Source: Chthonomonadia bacterium (GTDB taxonomy: Bacteria; Armatimonadota; HRBIN16). From it: a stretch of DNA of 64,000 nt. How positions within the stretch are numbered: the stretch's first letter is position 1; every line of letters starts with the position of its first letter. The position numbers and the translations under genes were made by a program. Shown piece after piece: positions 25,814-35,095 of this stretch. The stretch spans positions 1 to 64,000 of the forward strand of contig JABUFA010000010.1 in assembly GCA_013314755.1 (NCBI GenBank). The letters are read 5' to 3'. A model generated the notes under the pieces. The model ran no database searches and was not told where the DNA came from. It saw only the letters and a list, made by a program, of their open reading frames with translations.

Positions 25814-27037
25814 ATGCGCAGTGTGCTGGTCTCGTTGATGTTTGTTGTGGCAGTCTGTTCTGATGTCGTGTTCGCTCAGCCGGAAACACCATTTGAGGTG
25901 CTCCAGCCAGAGCACGGTAAGGTGTTCGCGTGGTCACGTACTCGCCCCGACATCCATATTGAGGTGCGAATTCCCGTTCTGTCCGCTGAACATCGCTCGT
26001 TTGTCACCGCGAATATCTACGACCCTGCAGGCAACGTGGTAGACCGTGTCGCCCTGTATGATGATGGTTCCCATGGTGACAGCCAGCCGGGTGATGGCAT
26101 CTTTACGGGAACCTACTCACCCCAGCGGACGGGCGACTACGTGCTGAAAGCGCGATGGCAGTGGACAGACCCCGCTTCTGGAAATCCACGTGAACGGTGG
26201 ACATCGGCGTATTCCTTCGCGGTGGAAGCTGTGCCCTATCCGCGAATCATCTCGCCAACGCCCGGACAGCGTGTGGGCAGTCGGGTGAAGGTGACCGTTC
26301 GGATGCTGGCGGGTGAAGAGATGAGACCTTATGACCCGCAGGGCGATGAAACCATTCGGGTGCGTGCCTGGGCGGAGCCATCCGCGAAGGCGGTTGTGCC
26401 CGACAGGTCGGGGGGCGAGTTTACCGCCACGCTGGAGCTTCCCAAACCGGGCGGTTATCGCCTGTTCGTAACCACCGCTGTGCTGCGGCGGGGACAGTGG
26501 ATTGAAGCCGAACCCGAAAGCGTGCAGGTGCAATACAACCGTCCATCTACGTGGCCCTTCTGGATTGGCGGGCTACTGCTGGTAGTGGGCGTGCTGTTGC
26601 CCGGTAAGAAGGTTCCGCTTTACAGGCACTCCCTGCGTCTGCGCCGGGCGGATGGCTTCACCCAGACGGCAGAGATAACCCCGCAGCTACTCCAGACGGT
26701 GAGGAAGACGGTAGGCGGTCAGGGCTGTGACATCAAGCTATCCGGCGTGGAAGGCATGCTATTTACGCTGGTAGCCGAGCCGGGTGTGAAAGCGCTTCGG
26801 GTGGAGCCGGGTGAGGTAAAGGACCTGAGCAAGGAAATTCGTCCTTTGCAGGGGGAAGTCGCGCTGCGCTTCAATGACTGGGCACTGGAGTATGAAGGGG
26901 TTCACCGTGCTGGCGAAACCCGACAACTGTGGAAGCAATTCACACCCGTGAAGTGGGTGTTGGTTGGGTTAGCGGTCCTCGTGTTGCTTTACGGCGGCTG
27001 GACCTGGTGGCAGTTCCAGCGACTAACTACGCTATAA
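25814..27037 (+). CDS. Ig-like extracytoplasmic protein with two membrane helices, tubulin-operon partner
   Basis: A 407-residue protein. A signal peptide (1-21, ending VVFAQ) leads into two beta-sandwich domains (about 25-245) carrying the calcium-loop-like DDGSHGDSQPGDGIFTGTY, of the type seen in exported Ig-like or choice-of-anchor domains. Helix about 247-264 (WPFWIGGLLLVVGVLLPG) is followed by a roughly 110-residue intracellular domain and a second helix at about 379-397 (VKWVLVGLAVLVLLYGG). It could carry a signal across the membrane. It ends 14 nt before the tubulin-like gene, on which GGAGG is placed right after this stop. Function unknown; a sensor or anchor for the GTPase is inferred. 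Confidence 0.65.
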   Translation: MRSVLVSLMFVVAVCSDVVFAQPETPFEVLQPEHGKVFAWSRTRPDIHIEVRIPVLSAEHRSFVTANIYDPAGNVVDRVALYDDGSHGDSQPGDGIFTGTYSPQRTGDYVLKARWQWTDPASGNPRERWTSAYSFAVEAVPYPRIISPTPGQRVGSRVKVTVRMLAGEEMRPYDPQGDETIRVRAWAEPSAKAVVPDRSGGEFTATLELPKPGGYRLFVTTAVLRRGQWIEAEPESVQVQYNRPSTWPFWIGGLLLVVGVLLPGKKVPLYRHSLRLRRADGFTQTAEITPQLLQTVRKTVGGQGCDIKLSGVEGMLFTLVAEPGVKALRVEPGEVKDLSKEIRPLQGEVALRFNDWALEYEGVHRAGETRQLWKQFTPVKWVLVGLAVLVLLYGGWTWWQFQRLTTL

Positions 27038-27051
27038 GGAGGGTATCACTC

Positions 27052-30000
27052 ATGGCTGTTCAATCAAAAGTGTCTGACGTTCTTGAGCAAACCGTAACAG
27101 CGGTTCAGTTCCACGAGGGTGGCACGTTCCGCCCCACGCTGGTGGTCGGGCTGGGCGGCAGCGGCGTCAATACCGCCCGACGGCTGAAGAGGCTCCTGCA
27201 CGAGCGGTATCAGGTGCGGGGGCTGATTGGCTTCCTGTTTGTGGACACAGACCAGGGTCCGTATGGTGCTGACCCTGAGCTGGCACCGGTAGACAAATCC
27301 GAGAAGGCAACCATCTTTGTCCACAACCCGGAGCAGCTACTCGAAGAGTACCGGAGCAATCCCAAACTTCACCCCTATTTCGAGTACATCCTCAACTCGA
27401 ATCTCGATGTAACCATGCTACGCAACGCAGACGGGGCAGCAGGCATCCGTCCGGCGGGACGGTTTGCCTTCCACGCCTCTTTCGATGTGCTGTATACCGA
27501 GTACCTGCAGCCGGCGATACATCGTATCATGCAGGTACGGGAGCTGACGAGTGCCATGATGCAGGGCGTGCCCCAGAAAGTGGAGGTCGAGCACTTCAAA
27601 CCCAGGATATACCTTATCTGCTCCGTGTGTGGAGGCACCGGTTCGGCGATATTCATGGATACCGCGATGGCTCTGCGCTATATCATGGAGCAGAACAATC
27701 TGGACGGGGAGATAGTGGGTGTGTTCTACCTGCCCTCGGTGTTTCGCAATGAGAGCGGCATCAGTGCCTCGCTGATGGAGGTTATTGAGGCGAACGCATA
27801 CGCAACGCTCATGGAGCTGGAGTACCTGTGCAACCCGCGCAACCTGAAGGAACAGGAGTGGACCTTCCGGTTCCCCATCATCGGCGAGTACCGACTGCGC
27901 GAACCGCTGGTCGACGAGGTCTTCCTGGTGGAGGGAACCAACCAGCAGGGGCAGTTCCTTTCCGACAAACTGCATGCTTTCGAAATGGCGGCGCGCAGTC
28001 TGCTGATAGACATCGGTTCCCCAATCGGGGCGTATGCACGCAGTGCCAAGCGAAACTCGCTGGCGGTTATTGAGACCATCCCCTGCGCTGAGACGGGACT
28101 TCCGCGCCTGATGAACAGCCTTGCCGTCACCAGCCTGGCGGTGCCTGTAGATGAATTACTGCGCTACTGCGCCATTCGCGCAGCGCGAGAGATGTTCGGT
28201 GAACCGCCAAATGCCGGTACGGAGTGGCAGGTTACAGCCGTCGTAGATGAGTTCCTGAGCACGAATCAGCTGGAGGAGCGCGGATCCAGCAACCAAATCA
28301 TTGAACGGTTGTTAAAGGGGCCGGATGGCAAACGCTACGTCTACAACCCGCCGTCCGTCAGCGACATCCTGAACGAGGCAGAGGGCGCAGGTAAGAAGAA
28401 TATCAGGTCGCAGGCGCAGTATTGCAAGGATTGGTCTGATAGAGAACTCGATCGGCTGAGGCGGGAGTGGCTCGCCGAGAAACAGAAACCTATTGCACTG
28501 ACGGCGGAACAGGTTCTCGGCGAGGCTAAGGAGGCTATCGGCAAACGTGCCGAGGAGATTCTCAGAGAGCGCGGACACGATGGGTGCATGGCGTTTCTGG
28601 GAGAACTTACTGGCGTTTTCGAAAAAGTGTGCGGCGAGCTGACCGAAGAAATCCGGGAACACGAAAAGCGAATGCAAGATGCAACCGACGCGATACAGCG
28701 TGCGCTGGAACAGGTCGAAGAAATCGCCGGAGGTCGCTGGTGGCAGGTAGGTGGGCGTGACAGGTTGATCAACCTCGTGGAACAGGTTCGCCAGCAGTTG
28801 ACCATCTACGCCGACCGAGGCCTTCGCAGGGAAGCCTCTCAGCAGGCTTTGCGAATACTTAACGCCGACGTCGGCAAAGAGCAAAAGCCATTGATTGCTC
28901 AGATCAAGGACTGGCGCGAGCTGGTACAACACTGGAAAACGCACGACCAGAACACCGACAACGTCCTTCGGGGCAGGGATGGTGTTAAAACATCTTCTCC
29001 GCATACCAACGGTTACGAGCTGGAGTGGCTGGCTATCCTGCGTCAGGACTTTGATGCCTTCTATCGTACGCTCAATATAGATTTCGGTAAAATCCGCAAA
29101 GTCTATGCCGAGCTGAAAGAAAAGTATCAACATGAACCAGCATTTGGCTCCCTCAGGAGCACACACATCGGTCATGAAGAGGAAGCGGATCTCCGTATCG
29201 CCGCGGCGGCGGAAGTGCTCAGAGAGGAAGTCAGAGCCAAAGCGAACATCGTTGTGATCCTGCAGGGCATTGATCAGAAGAACGAACGAACACCATACCT
29301 GCGCCGCAAACTGAAAATGCTCTTCGACGTCTGTCAACCCTTCTGGAGCACCAGCGACCCGCCGGGCGAGCCGCGCTACGAAACCAGCGTGGCAGTGAGT
29401 ATACCTCCAGCAACAAACGGTAAGACCCCCGAAGAACTGCGAGCCGCTGTGGATGACCTGTGCAGGGAGTATGGTGTCAAAGCTGAGTCAGTGCAGGATG
29501 GCTATCCGTTCGCGATTACGGTGTTAAAGCGCTGTTATGGGGCACGGGCTTACTATCTGCGCAGTGCCAACCAGATGCGTCACTTCTACGAGCGACGCGC
29601 CGCCAACGAACAGGTACGCCATCGCCTGCACGTGGATAAACGGTTCTTCGACACCCTGCCCAAGCTTCACCCTGTGCACCAAACCGACGAAGAGGTGGAA
29701 CTGTGGGCATGGGGTGTCGCTTTCGGCTACATCGCCCAAAAGGGCGGCAAATACTACCTGAGTGTCCACCGTGGGCGAAGGGGGGAGTTTATGCCAAAGT
29801 ACTCCTCGGAGTGGCCGCTGTTAATCACCGAGCATCTGCCGTCTGGTTGGCAGAAACGGGTTCTGAAATACCCAGATAATGAGGACCTCTTGCACGCGGG
29901 ACGCCAGCAGGCAATGGAGAAGTTTTCCAGCAACGAACAGCAGAAACAGCTCCTCCGCGAGGTGCGGGCGCAAGTCGAAAAGCAGATTACCTTAGCGCGG

Positions 30001-30159
30001 GAGCTGGACCTGCTCGAGGAATACTATACACGGCTGGTGGGGGTGTTTAATCAGGAGGAAAACGAGCAGGTAAGGAAGCAGCTTCGGAAAGAACTTGAGG
30101 CTGTTCGCCAATACATGTTATGTCTTGAGGGGCGCCTGGAAGACTCCCATGCCAGCTGA
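27052..30159 (+). CDS. large tubulin/FtsZ-like GTPase (Tubulin_2-type)
   Basis: A 1035-residue protein. The N-terminal third reads as a tubulin-like Rossmann domain: LVVGLGGSGVNTARRLK (about 31-47) is the phosphate-binding opening, and C193-GGTGSAIFMDTA matches the GGGTGxG tubulin signature loop. VDTDQGPYG (about 65) and SVSDILNEA-type helices follow. The middle and end contain long coiled-coil stretches (about 470-600 and 940-1035) and a second soluble region near 690-900. Known members of this broad family are poorly studied and occur in bacterial conflict or signalling operons. It sits between a transmembrane partner and a related protein. Filament formation is unproven. Start at ATG after GGAGG with an 8-10 nt gap. 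Confidence 0.8.
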   Translation: MAVQSKVSDVLEQTVTAVQFHEGGTFRPTLVVGLGGSGVNTARRLKRLLHERYQVRGLIGFLFVDTDQGPYGADPELAPVDKSEKATIFVHNPEQLLEEYRSNPKLHPYFEYILNSNLDVTMLRNADGAAGIRPAGRFAFHASFDVLYTEYLQPAIHRIMQVRELTSAMMQGVPQKVEVEHFKPRIYLICSVCGGTGSAIFMDTAMALRYIMEQNNLDGEIVGVFYLPSVFRNESGISASLMEVIEANAYATLMELEYLCNPRNLKEQEWTFRFPIIGEYRLREPLVDEVFLVEGTNQQGQFLSDKLHAFEMAARSLLIDIGSPIGAYARSAKRNSLAVIETIPCAETGLPRLMNSLAVTSLAVPVDELLRYCAIRAAREMFGEPPNAGTEWQVTAVVDEFLSTNQLEERGSSNQIIERLLKGPDGKRYVYNPPSVSDILNEAEGAGKKNIRSQAQYCKDWSDRELDRLRREWLAEKQKPIALTAEQVLGEAKEAIGKRAEEILRERGHDGCMAFLGELTGVFEKVCGELTEEIREHEKRMQDATDAIQRALEQVEEIAGGRWWQVGGRDRLINLVEQVRQQLTIYADRGLRREASQQALRILNADVGKEQKPLIAQIKDWRELVQHWKTHDQNTDNVLRGRDGVKTSSPHTNGYELEWLAILRQDFDAFYRTLNIDFGKIRKVYAELKEKYQHEPAFGSLRSTHIGHEEEADLRIAAAAEVLREEVRAKANIVVILQGIDQKNERTPYLRRKLKMLFDVCQPFWSTSDPPGEPRYETSVAVSIPPATNGKTPEELRAAVDDLCREYGVKAESVQDGYPFAITVLKRCYGARAYYLRSANQMRHFYERRAANEQVRHRLHVDKRFFDTLPKLHPVHQTDEEVELWAWGVAFGYIAQKGGKYYLSVHRGRRGEFMPKYSSEWPLLITEHLPSGWQKRVLKYPDNEDLLHAGRQQAMEKFSSNEQQKQLLREVRAQVEKQITLARELDLLEEYYTRLVGVFNQEENEQVRKQLRKELEAVRQYMLCLEGRLEDSHAS

Positions 30160-32260
30160 GGAAACAGCCGTGTACCCGACTATCGTGCTGGGCAGGGGAG
30201 AGGTCAGCACACAGGTTCTGCAGAAGCTGGCGAAACTGCTGGACGTACACCGCTCCCCTGTCCGGTATGTGGTCGCCGTAGGTACGACCGATGGTTCCAG
30301 TTATGAGGCTCTACACCAGCCCAGCGTGCATACCAGCGAGCCGTTCATCACCCCGCTATCCAGGTGGATGCATGCCATCCGCTCGGAAGAGAACCTGACG
30401 GCAGCCCGTGAAGCAGGACTGAGCGTTGGACCGCCTGGCGGCTACCTGCTGGTGCAGATATTGCTGGTGGTGGACAGCGCGAACCTGCCGGACGTGCCTG
30501 CCATCGTGCAGGAACTGCGTCAGGCTTCCGCTCATGCGCAGGAGGAGCTTCCTGTGCGCTTGCATCTGCTGGTTCTGCACCCCTTCCATAACCTGAATAC
30601 CCTGCGCTTGCCGGAATCGCCTCTTGCCGCGGCGGACAGATGGCTGGTGCCCTGTGCCACTTGGCTGGTCGGGCTGATACGCTCCGATGGCTCCAGTATC
30701 ACCTGCGAGCAGATGGTGGAGACCCTGCCTTACCTGCTCTATGCCGCTATCCATACCGCTTCCTCTGCGGGGGAGCACTGGTTCTTCTGCTCACCGTCGC
30801 ATTCTCCCGACGCCGTGCTGACGCTGGGCTTCAGCTTTCTGGTACTTCCGCTGGCAGAGATCGAGCAGGCGCTGACCGACAAGCTGACCGCCGATACCTT
30901 CCAGCCTCTGCTGGAAGAGCCAGAGGAGCCTCCGCCCCTGCCTCAGGAGGTAACGCCAGCCGAAGGCAGCTGGTGGCAGACCCTGCTTTCCAAACTGCCC
31001 GGGCTGGTGTCGGGTGGAGCGGGGTTGACCCTGAGCCTGCTCAGGCAGGAGACGCCCCCGATTGGCAAAGACCCGCGCCGGTGGCTTCAGGAGTCGGATG
31101 AGTGGGATGCGCGGTGGCAGCAGGAGACTCTAACCAAATGGCGCGAAGGCTTACAGCAGGCGGCGGATGACCTGTTGAGCGTATTCCAGCAGAAGGTGCA
31201 CGAGGAGTTTTCGCGTTACGGTCGAGTCCTGACAGGTCTCGTGCCTCTGCTGAGGTTTCTTGTGCGGGGGATGGCTCAGGCGATAGAGGGGTGGAGCATC
31301 TTCAAACTGGAGATGCCGAAACTGCCCACCGAATCCCTGCAGACAGCACGGGCGCAGTTTGAAGCGGCGTTGCAACAGCTCCCAGAAACCAGCTGGCTGG
31401 TGCGCTGGTCGTTGATAGCGGCGGTGGTGGGATGGCTGGTGCTGGGGCTTGCGGGTTACGCGGTATACACCTCCCTAGCTCTACCGCTGGCATGGCTGGT
31501 GCCGATAGTGGTTGGGCTTCCCGTACTGATTGGTGCCAGCATTGCATGGTTCCACTATCACAAACGCCGCCGCGAGGTACAGGAGGCATGGCAAGTATAC
31601 CAGCAGCGGTTGCAGGAGTTCCACGCGGCACAGATGCGTCTGAGCGCGCTGGAGGTATTGCGCGATGCCGCCGAGAGGGTGCGGAGCATCGTTGACCAGC
31701 AAGTGGCGCACGCGGAGAGCCTGACACAGCGGTTAACGGGCATGGTCACGCTGAGACAGGCGGCGGCGCTGGGGTTGCGGATTATCCTGCCTCCGTGGAT
31801 AAAGGTTGCGATAAGCGCATGGAAGCACCTTCAGCCGGTGGCGCAGGAGCTATGGGGGCATCGCGACCTGCGCGAGCTTCTGCGCCGCCGCGCCGAGAGG
31901 GAGGGTATCACGACCCCCGAAGACTGGCTGAAGAGCATGGACTATCTGGCGAGCGACCTGCGCGATTCGCTTGTGCATCACTGGATGACGCCTCAGCATC
32001 GTCGGCTGAGCTACTACCTGCGCCAGCGATTTTGTTCGGAAGACGAGATGCGCCAGTGGCTGCAACAGCAGATGGAAGAGATGGCAGAACAGGCATCCTG
32101 TCTTCTGTGGCGCAGTGCCAAGCCCCCTCTGCAAAGCTGGCAGTTCGTGGATGTTAGCTTGCCGTCGACTCACGGCTCGCATGACGACGGCATTATCCTC
32201 GTGCCGGACATGATGGGGCGGGTGTGCGTGGGTGAGGCGTGGCTGCAAAACGGCTCATGA
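30149..32260 (+). CDS. membrane protein with degenerate tubulin-like N-terminus
   Basis: A 703-residue protein. Its opening YPTIVLGRGEVSTQVLQKL (about 9-27) parallels GLGGSGVNTARRLK of the upstream GTPase, but the glycine-rich loop is changed, and the later SIIFG-type GGTG loop is not evident, so GTP binding is doubtful. A proline-rich linker (EEPEEPPPLPQEV, about 258-270) precedes helical regions. Two to three membrane helices lie near 418-468 (LIAAVVGWLVLGLAGYAV, WLVPIVVGLPVLIGASIAW), with coiled coil after them. It overlaps the GTPase gene by 11 nt. Inferred role: membrane-tethered pseudo-GTPase partner of the tubulin-like protein. The start is the ATG at 30149; a longer open frame upstream only overlaps the previous gene. 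Confidence 0.65.
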   Translation: MPAEETAVYPTIVLGRGEVSTQVLQKLAKLLDVHRSPVRYVVAVGTTDGSSYEALHQPSVHTSEPFITPLSRWMHAIRSEENLTAAREAGLSVGPPGGYLLVQILLVVDSANLPDVPAIVQELRQASAHAQEELPVRLHLLVLHPFHNLNTLRLPESPLAAADRWLVPCATWLVGLIRSDGSSITCEQMVETLPYLLYAAIHTASSAGEHWFFCSPSHSPDAVLTLGFSFLVLPLAEIEQALTDKLTADTFQPLLEEPEEPPPLPQEVTPAEGSWWQTLLSKLPGLVSGGAGLTLSLLRQETPPIGKDPRRWLQESDEWDARWQQETLTKWREGLQQAADDLLSVFQQKVHEEFSRYGRVLTGLVPLLRFLVRGMAQAIEGWSIFKLEMPKLPTESLQTARAQFEAALQQLPETSWLVRWSLIAAVVGWLVLGLAGYAVYTSLALPLAWLVPIVVGLPVLIGASIAWFHYHKRRREVQEAWQVYQQRLQEFHAAQMRLSALEVLRDAAERVRSIVDQQVAHAESLTQRLTGMVTLRQAAALGLRIILPPWIKVAISAWKHLQPVAQELWGHRDLRELLRRRAEREGITTPEDWLKSMDYLASDLRDSLVHHWMTPQHRRLSYYLRQRFCSEDEMRQWLQQQMEEMAEQASCLLWRSAKPPLQSWQFVDVSLPSTHGSHDDGIILVPDMMGRVCVGEAWLQNGS

Positions 32261-32270
32261 CGCGCGTTGT

Positions 32271-32299
32271 TTGACATCGGGTAATCCGTGTGCTATAAT
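32271..32299 (+). promoter_or_regulatory. consensus promoter of tRNA-Val
   Basis: TTGACA at 32271-32276 and TATAAT at 32294-32299 with a 17-nt spacer; both boxes are perfect. The tRNA starts 11 nt later. Confidence 0.9.
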
Positions 32300-32310
32300 G
32301 GACAGTGCGT

Positions 32311-32385
32311 GGGCGGTTGGCGCAGCGGGAGCGCGCCTCGTTGACAACGAGGAGGTCAGTGGTTCAAATCCACTACCGCCCACCA
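32311..32385 (+). tRNA. tRNA-Val (anticodon GAC)
   Basis: A 75-nt tRNA with CCA encoded. Acceptor GGGCGGT pairs with ACCGCCC. The anticodon arm CCTCG/CGAGG holds loop TTGACAA, giving anticodon GAC. T arm GTGG-TTCAAAT-CCAC is intact. Confidence 0.96.
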
Positions 32386-32497
32386 TATTTTGTTGTACGC
32401 TCCCACTGCTTCCCGTCCCTCTGCCACTATACGTTGTACGGCAACAGGTGCCTGCTAATCCCATAGCGAGGCGCACTCATCAATGTTTTGCCGTTTC

Positions 32498-33622
32498 CTA
32501 CCTCGTATAATGATGGAACAGCGTCAGGCATTCTTTGAGCTGCTCCCGGATGGGGATGTGCTGTGGGCAGTGTGGTTCGCACTCGCCGCAGTCCAGGCAG
32601 GCGTCCGCCTTCTTGCCCTTCACCCACCGCGTGCCGATGGCGTGATAATGCTCATAGGCGTATGCTTTCAACCCGTACACGCGATAGTAGTTCATCGCCT
32701 GGAAGATGTGTGAAATATTGACCTCCTCCGGGCAGTACGGCAGGCAGTAGTTACAGCCCGTGCAGTACAGGTCTGCCAGCCGCTTATTCTCTTCCATCGC
32801 GGCGTTGATGGCGGCTACCTCTTCCGGGCTGAGGGGCGCGAGGTTCGAGGCTATCGCCGCGTTCTCCTCCACCTGCTCAACCGTGCTCATGCCCGACAGC
32901 GCGCAGTCCACGTTTCGGTTGGCGAACACGAAGCGCAGAGCCAGCTCCGCACTGCTGTGCACGCGGATGCCCAGCCGCTCGGCGGTTTCGCGAGGCAGAC
33001 CAGCCAGCTTACCGCCACCGACGGGTCCCATTACCACCGTGCCCAACCCTTTGGATTTGGCGTAAGCCAGCGCCTCTTCGTTAGCACGGTCCAGCAGGTT
33101 GTACTGGCACAGCACGGAGGAGAAGATGCCTAGGTCAATCAGGCGCATCATCACTTCGGGCTTGTCGTGGAAGGAAAAGGAGATGTGACGGATCAGCCCT
33201 TCCTCCTTCGCGCGCAGCGCCTCGCGGATGAACTCGTCGCGCCGCTCGTGCTTCAGGAACCACTCGCCGATGCCGTGAAAGTGATAGAAGTCCACATGGT
33301 CGGTGTCCAGCTTGCGCAGCTGTATCTCCAGAAGCTCGCGGTAGCCCTTCTCGTTGCCGATGGGATACTTGGTGGAGACGTACACCTTATCGCGCCATCC
33401 CTTCAACGCCTTGCCAACCACAATCTCGCTCTGTCCATCGCAGTAGAACCAGGCGGTGTCGATGTAGTTCACGCCCAGCTCAAAGGCGCGATGAATCATC
33501 CGTATTGCCTGTTCCTCATCCACCACCCGTTGACCGTCTATCTCCGTCATGGGCAGGCGCATTGCTCCGAAGCCCAGTCGTGAAATGCGGATGCCCGTGT
33601 TTCCGAAGTCCCTGTACTCCAT
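32498..33622 (-). CDS. aldo/keto reductase with C-terminal double [4Fe-4S] domain
   Basis: A 374-residue oxidoreductase. The AKR barrel has the catalytic set D55, Y60, K85 and H114/H116 (YIDTAWFY, VSTKYP, DFYHFHG). The C-terminal 90 residues add two ferredoxin-type clusters, CTGCNYCLPYCP and CLDCGECEPHCP. Such fused AKRs are common in anaerobes and probably couple sugar or aldehyde redox to ferredoxin-like transfer; the substrate is unknown. A TTAAGCGTTTAA operator (33634-33645) lies right before the ATG, downstream of a TATAAT-like -10 (33661-33666 on the reverse strand). It is divergent from the GH5 gene. Likely regulated by a LacI-family protein. Confidence 0.88.
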   Translation of the reverse strand: MEYRDFGNTGIRISRLGFGAMRLPMTEIDGQRVVDEEQAIRMIHRAFELGVNYIDTAWFYCDGQSEIVVGKALKGWRDKVYVSTKYPIGNEKGYRELLEIQLRKLDTDHVDFYHFHGIGEWFLKHERRDEFIREALRAKEEGLIRHISFSFHDKPEVMMRLIDLGIFSSVLCQYNLLDRANEEALAYAKSKGLGTVVMGPVGGGKLAGLPRETAERLGIRVHSSAELALRFVFANRNVDCALSGMSTVEQVEENAAIASNLAPLSPEEVAAINAAMEENKRLADLYCTGCNYCLPYCPEEVNISHIFQAMNYYRVYGLKAYAYEHYHAIGTRWVKGKKADACLDCGECEPHCPQHIPIREQLKECLTLFHHYTR

Positions 33623-33633
33623 ATGCCCTCTCC

Positions 33634-33645
33634 TTAAGCGTTTAA
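33634..33645. promoter_or_regulatory. TTAAnCGnTTAA operator upstream of aldo/keto reductase
   Basis: TTAAGCGTTTAA, 11 nt before the reverse-strand ATG. The same pattern (TTAATCGTTTAA) lies at 45686-45697 before the sugar transporter. The central CG with symmetric AT arms suits a LacI-family regulator. Confidence 0.55.
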
Positions 33646-33774
33646 TGATTCATCAATTTTATTATACAGTCTCAATGGCTGAATTTCATCTTCTGAATAA
33701 ACATTAGATAGCAAAAACGCCTTGAGGAAGCCGCTGGCAGGAACTACGAAGGGCTGTGGGCGAATCGAACAATA

Positions 33775-33782
33775 AAACGTTT
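33775..33782. promoter_or_regulatory. AAACGTTT palindrome before GH5 gene
   Basis: A perfect 8-bp palindrome with central ACGT in AATAAAACGTTTCAGG, directly ahead of the AGGAGG ribosome site of the GH5 gene. It may be a half-matching operator of the same class as the one at 33634. Weak evidence. Confidence 0.35.
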
Positions 33783-33797
33783 CAGGAGGAAGACGCC

Positions 33798-34823
33798 ATG
33801 CCCGTACCTGCCACGACGTTACGAAGCCTGGCGCGGGGGATCAACCTGAGCCACTGGCTTTCACAGCATTCACTGGACGAGCCACATCTGCAATCCTATA
33901 TCGGTGAGCGTGACTTCGCGCTGATTGCCCGACTGGGGTTTACCCATGTCCGCCTGCCTATAGATACTGCTCTGCTGCAGGGGGCGGATGGTGGTTTACG
34001 CGAACAGGGGTTTGCCTATGTGGACCGGGCGTTAGACTGGGCACAGGCGCAGCGACTCGGCGTGGTGATTGACCTGCACCCCGTGCCTGCTCCCAAAATC
34101 GCGCGAGATGCCGATGCCTATGCACGCTTCGAGAATCTATGGCGAGCCATTGCCCAGCGGTATACCCGCCGTCCGCTGAGTGTGGTGTATGAACTGCTGA
34201 ACGAGCCAGTGGAGACTGACCCCAAAGCGTGGCGTAACACGAGTATCCGGCTGGTAAAGGCGATTCGCGAGGTGGACGGGCGACATACGATTATCGTGTG
34301 TGGTCACAACTGGAGCGGTCCTGATGACCTGCCTGCAATCACTCCTATAGAGGACGACAACATTGTGTACACCTTCCACTTTTACCTGCCGCACGAGTTT
34401 ACCCATCAGGGAGCTAGCTGGGGCAGTGCACACTGGCGTCCGATGCGCAACGTTCCCTATCCGCTCACCACGGAAAACGTCCAGCCGGTGCTGGCAGGTC
34501 TGCCGGAAGAATCTGCAAGTACCCTGCGCCGACTGGCGGAGCAACGGGTGGACCTCGCCTGGATAGAGAAGCGGATGCAGCCGGTGGTGGAGTATGCCAG
34601 ACAGCATCGGGTGCCGCTTTACTGCGGCGAGTTCGGGGTCTACCGCGCCTTTTCGCCGCCGGAGGCACGCGCCCGCTGGCTGTCTGATGTGGTCAAAACG
34701 CTGGAGAAGTATCGTATCGGCTGGGCGATGTGGGATTACAAAGGTGGTTTCGCCCTGCTGGAAAGCGACAAGCCCGAGCCAAAGCCAGACGAGGCAACCG
34801 TGCGCGCGCTGGGATTGAGGTAG
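33798..34823 (+). CDS. GH5-family glycoside hydrolase (endoglucanase-like)
   Basis: A 341-residue GH5 barrel. The acid/base is E136 in YELLNEP and the nucleophile E278 in YCGEFG; RGINLSHW near the start and VIDLHPVP (about 90) are family features. No signal peptide is seen, so it is probably cytoplasmic and acts on imported oligosaccharides. Family members cleave beta-linked glucans or mannans; the true substrate cannot be told. The start is the ATG after AGGAGGAAGACGCC; an upstream in-frame GTG-type start at 33756 would add only 14 unlikely residues. Divergent from the aldo/keto reductase. Confidence 0.88.
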   Translation: MPVPATTLRSLARGINLSHWLSQHSLDEPHLQSYIGERDFALIARLGFTHVRLPIDTALLQGADGGLREQGFAYVDRALDWAQAQRLGVVIDLHPVPAPKIARDADAYARFENLWRAIAQRYTRRPLSVVYELLNEPVETDPKAWRNTSIRLVKAIREVDGRHTIIVCGHNWSGPDDLPAITPIEDDNIVYTFHFYLPHEFTHQGASWGSAHWRPMRNVPYPLTTENVQPVLAGLPEESASTLRRLAEQRVDLAWIEKRMQPVVEYARQHRVPLYCGEFGVYRAFSPPEARARWLSDVVKTLEKYRIGWAMWDYKGGFALLESDKPEPKPDEATVRALGLR

Positions 34824-34875
34824 CGCGTGGTCCACACTGCTGACGGCGGTCATCGATATGCGCATCATGATCTGA

Positions 34876-35095
34876 GCAGGTTCCTGGAGGGCGAGGCTCC
34901 CGCCGAGCCGTTTGAGGTGTCAGCCCCCCTGTAGTCCCCCCGCAAGCAGGGGGATATTCCCTCTCCTTGTGGGAGAGGGTCAGGGTGAGGGCTTTCCTCC
35001 CTGCCTGCGGGGAGGTCAGGTGGGGCTGTTCCGCGTCAGGGAGAGGTGGGGAGAGGGGTTTCACCCCGCCGGCTGGCTGGGCAACCCAATAGCCT
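34876..35095. repeat. GC-rich dispersed repeat (locus 2 of 3)
   Basis: No gene seen. The stretch has GGAGGGCGAGGCTC, a CCCCCCGCAAGCAGGGGG-like hairpin, CCCTCTCCTTGTGGGAGAGG and GGGGAGGTCAGGTGGGGCTG, all shared with the blocks at 14606 and 51110. It lies after the GH5 gene and abuts the end of the reverse-strand cytochrome gene. Confidence 0.75.
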
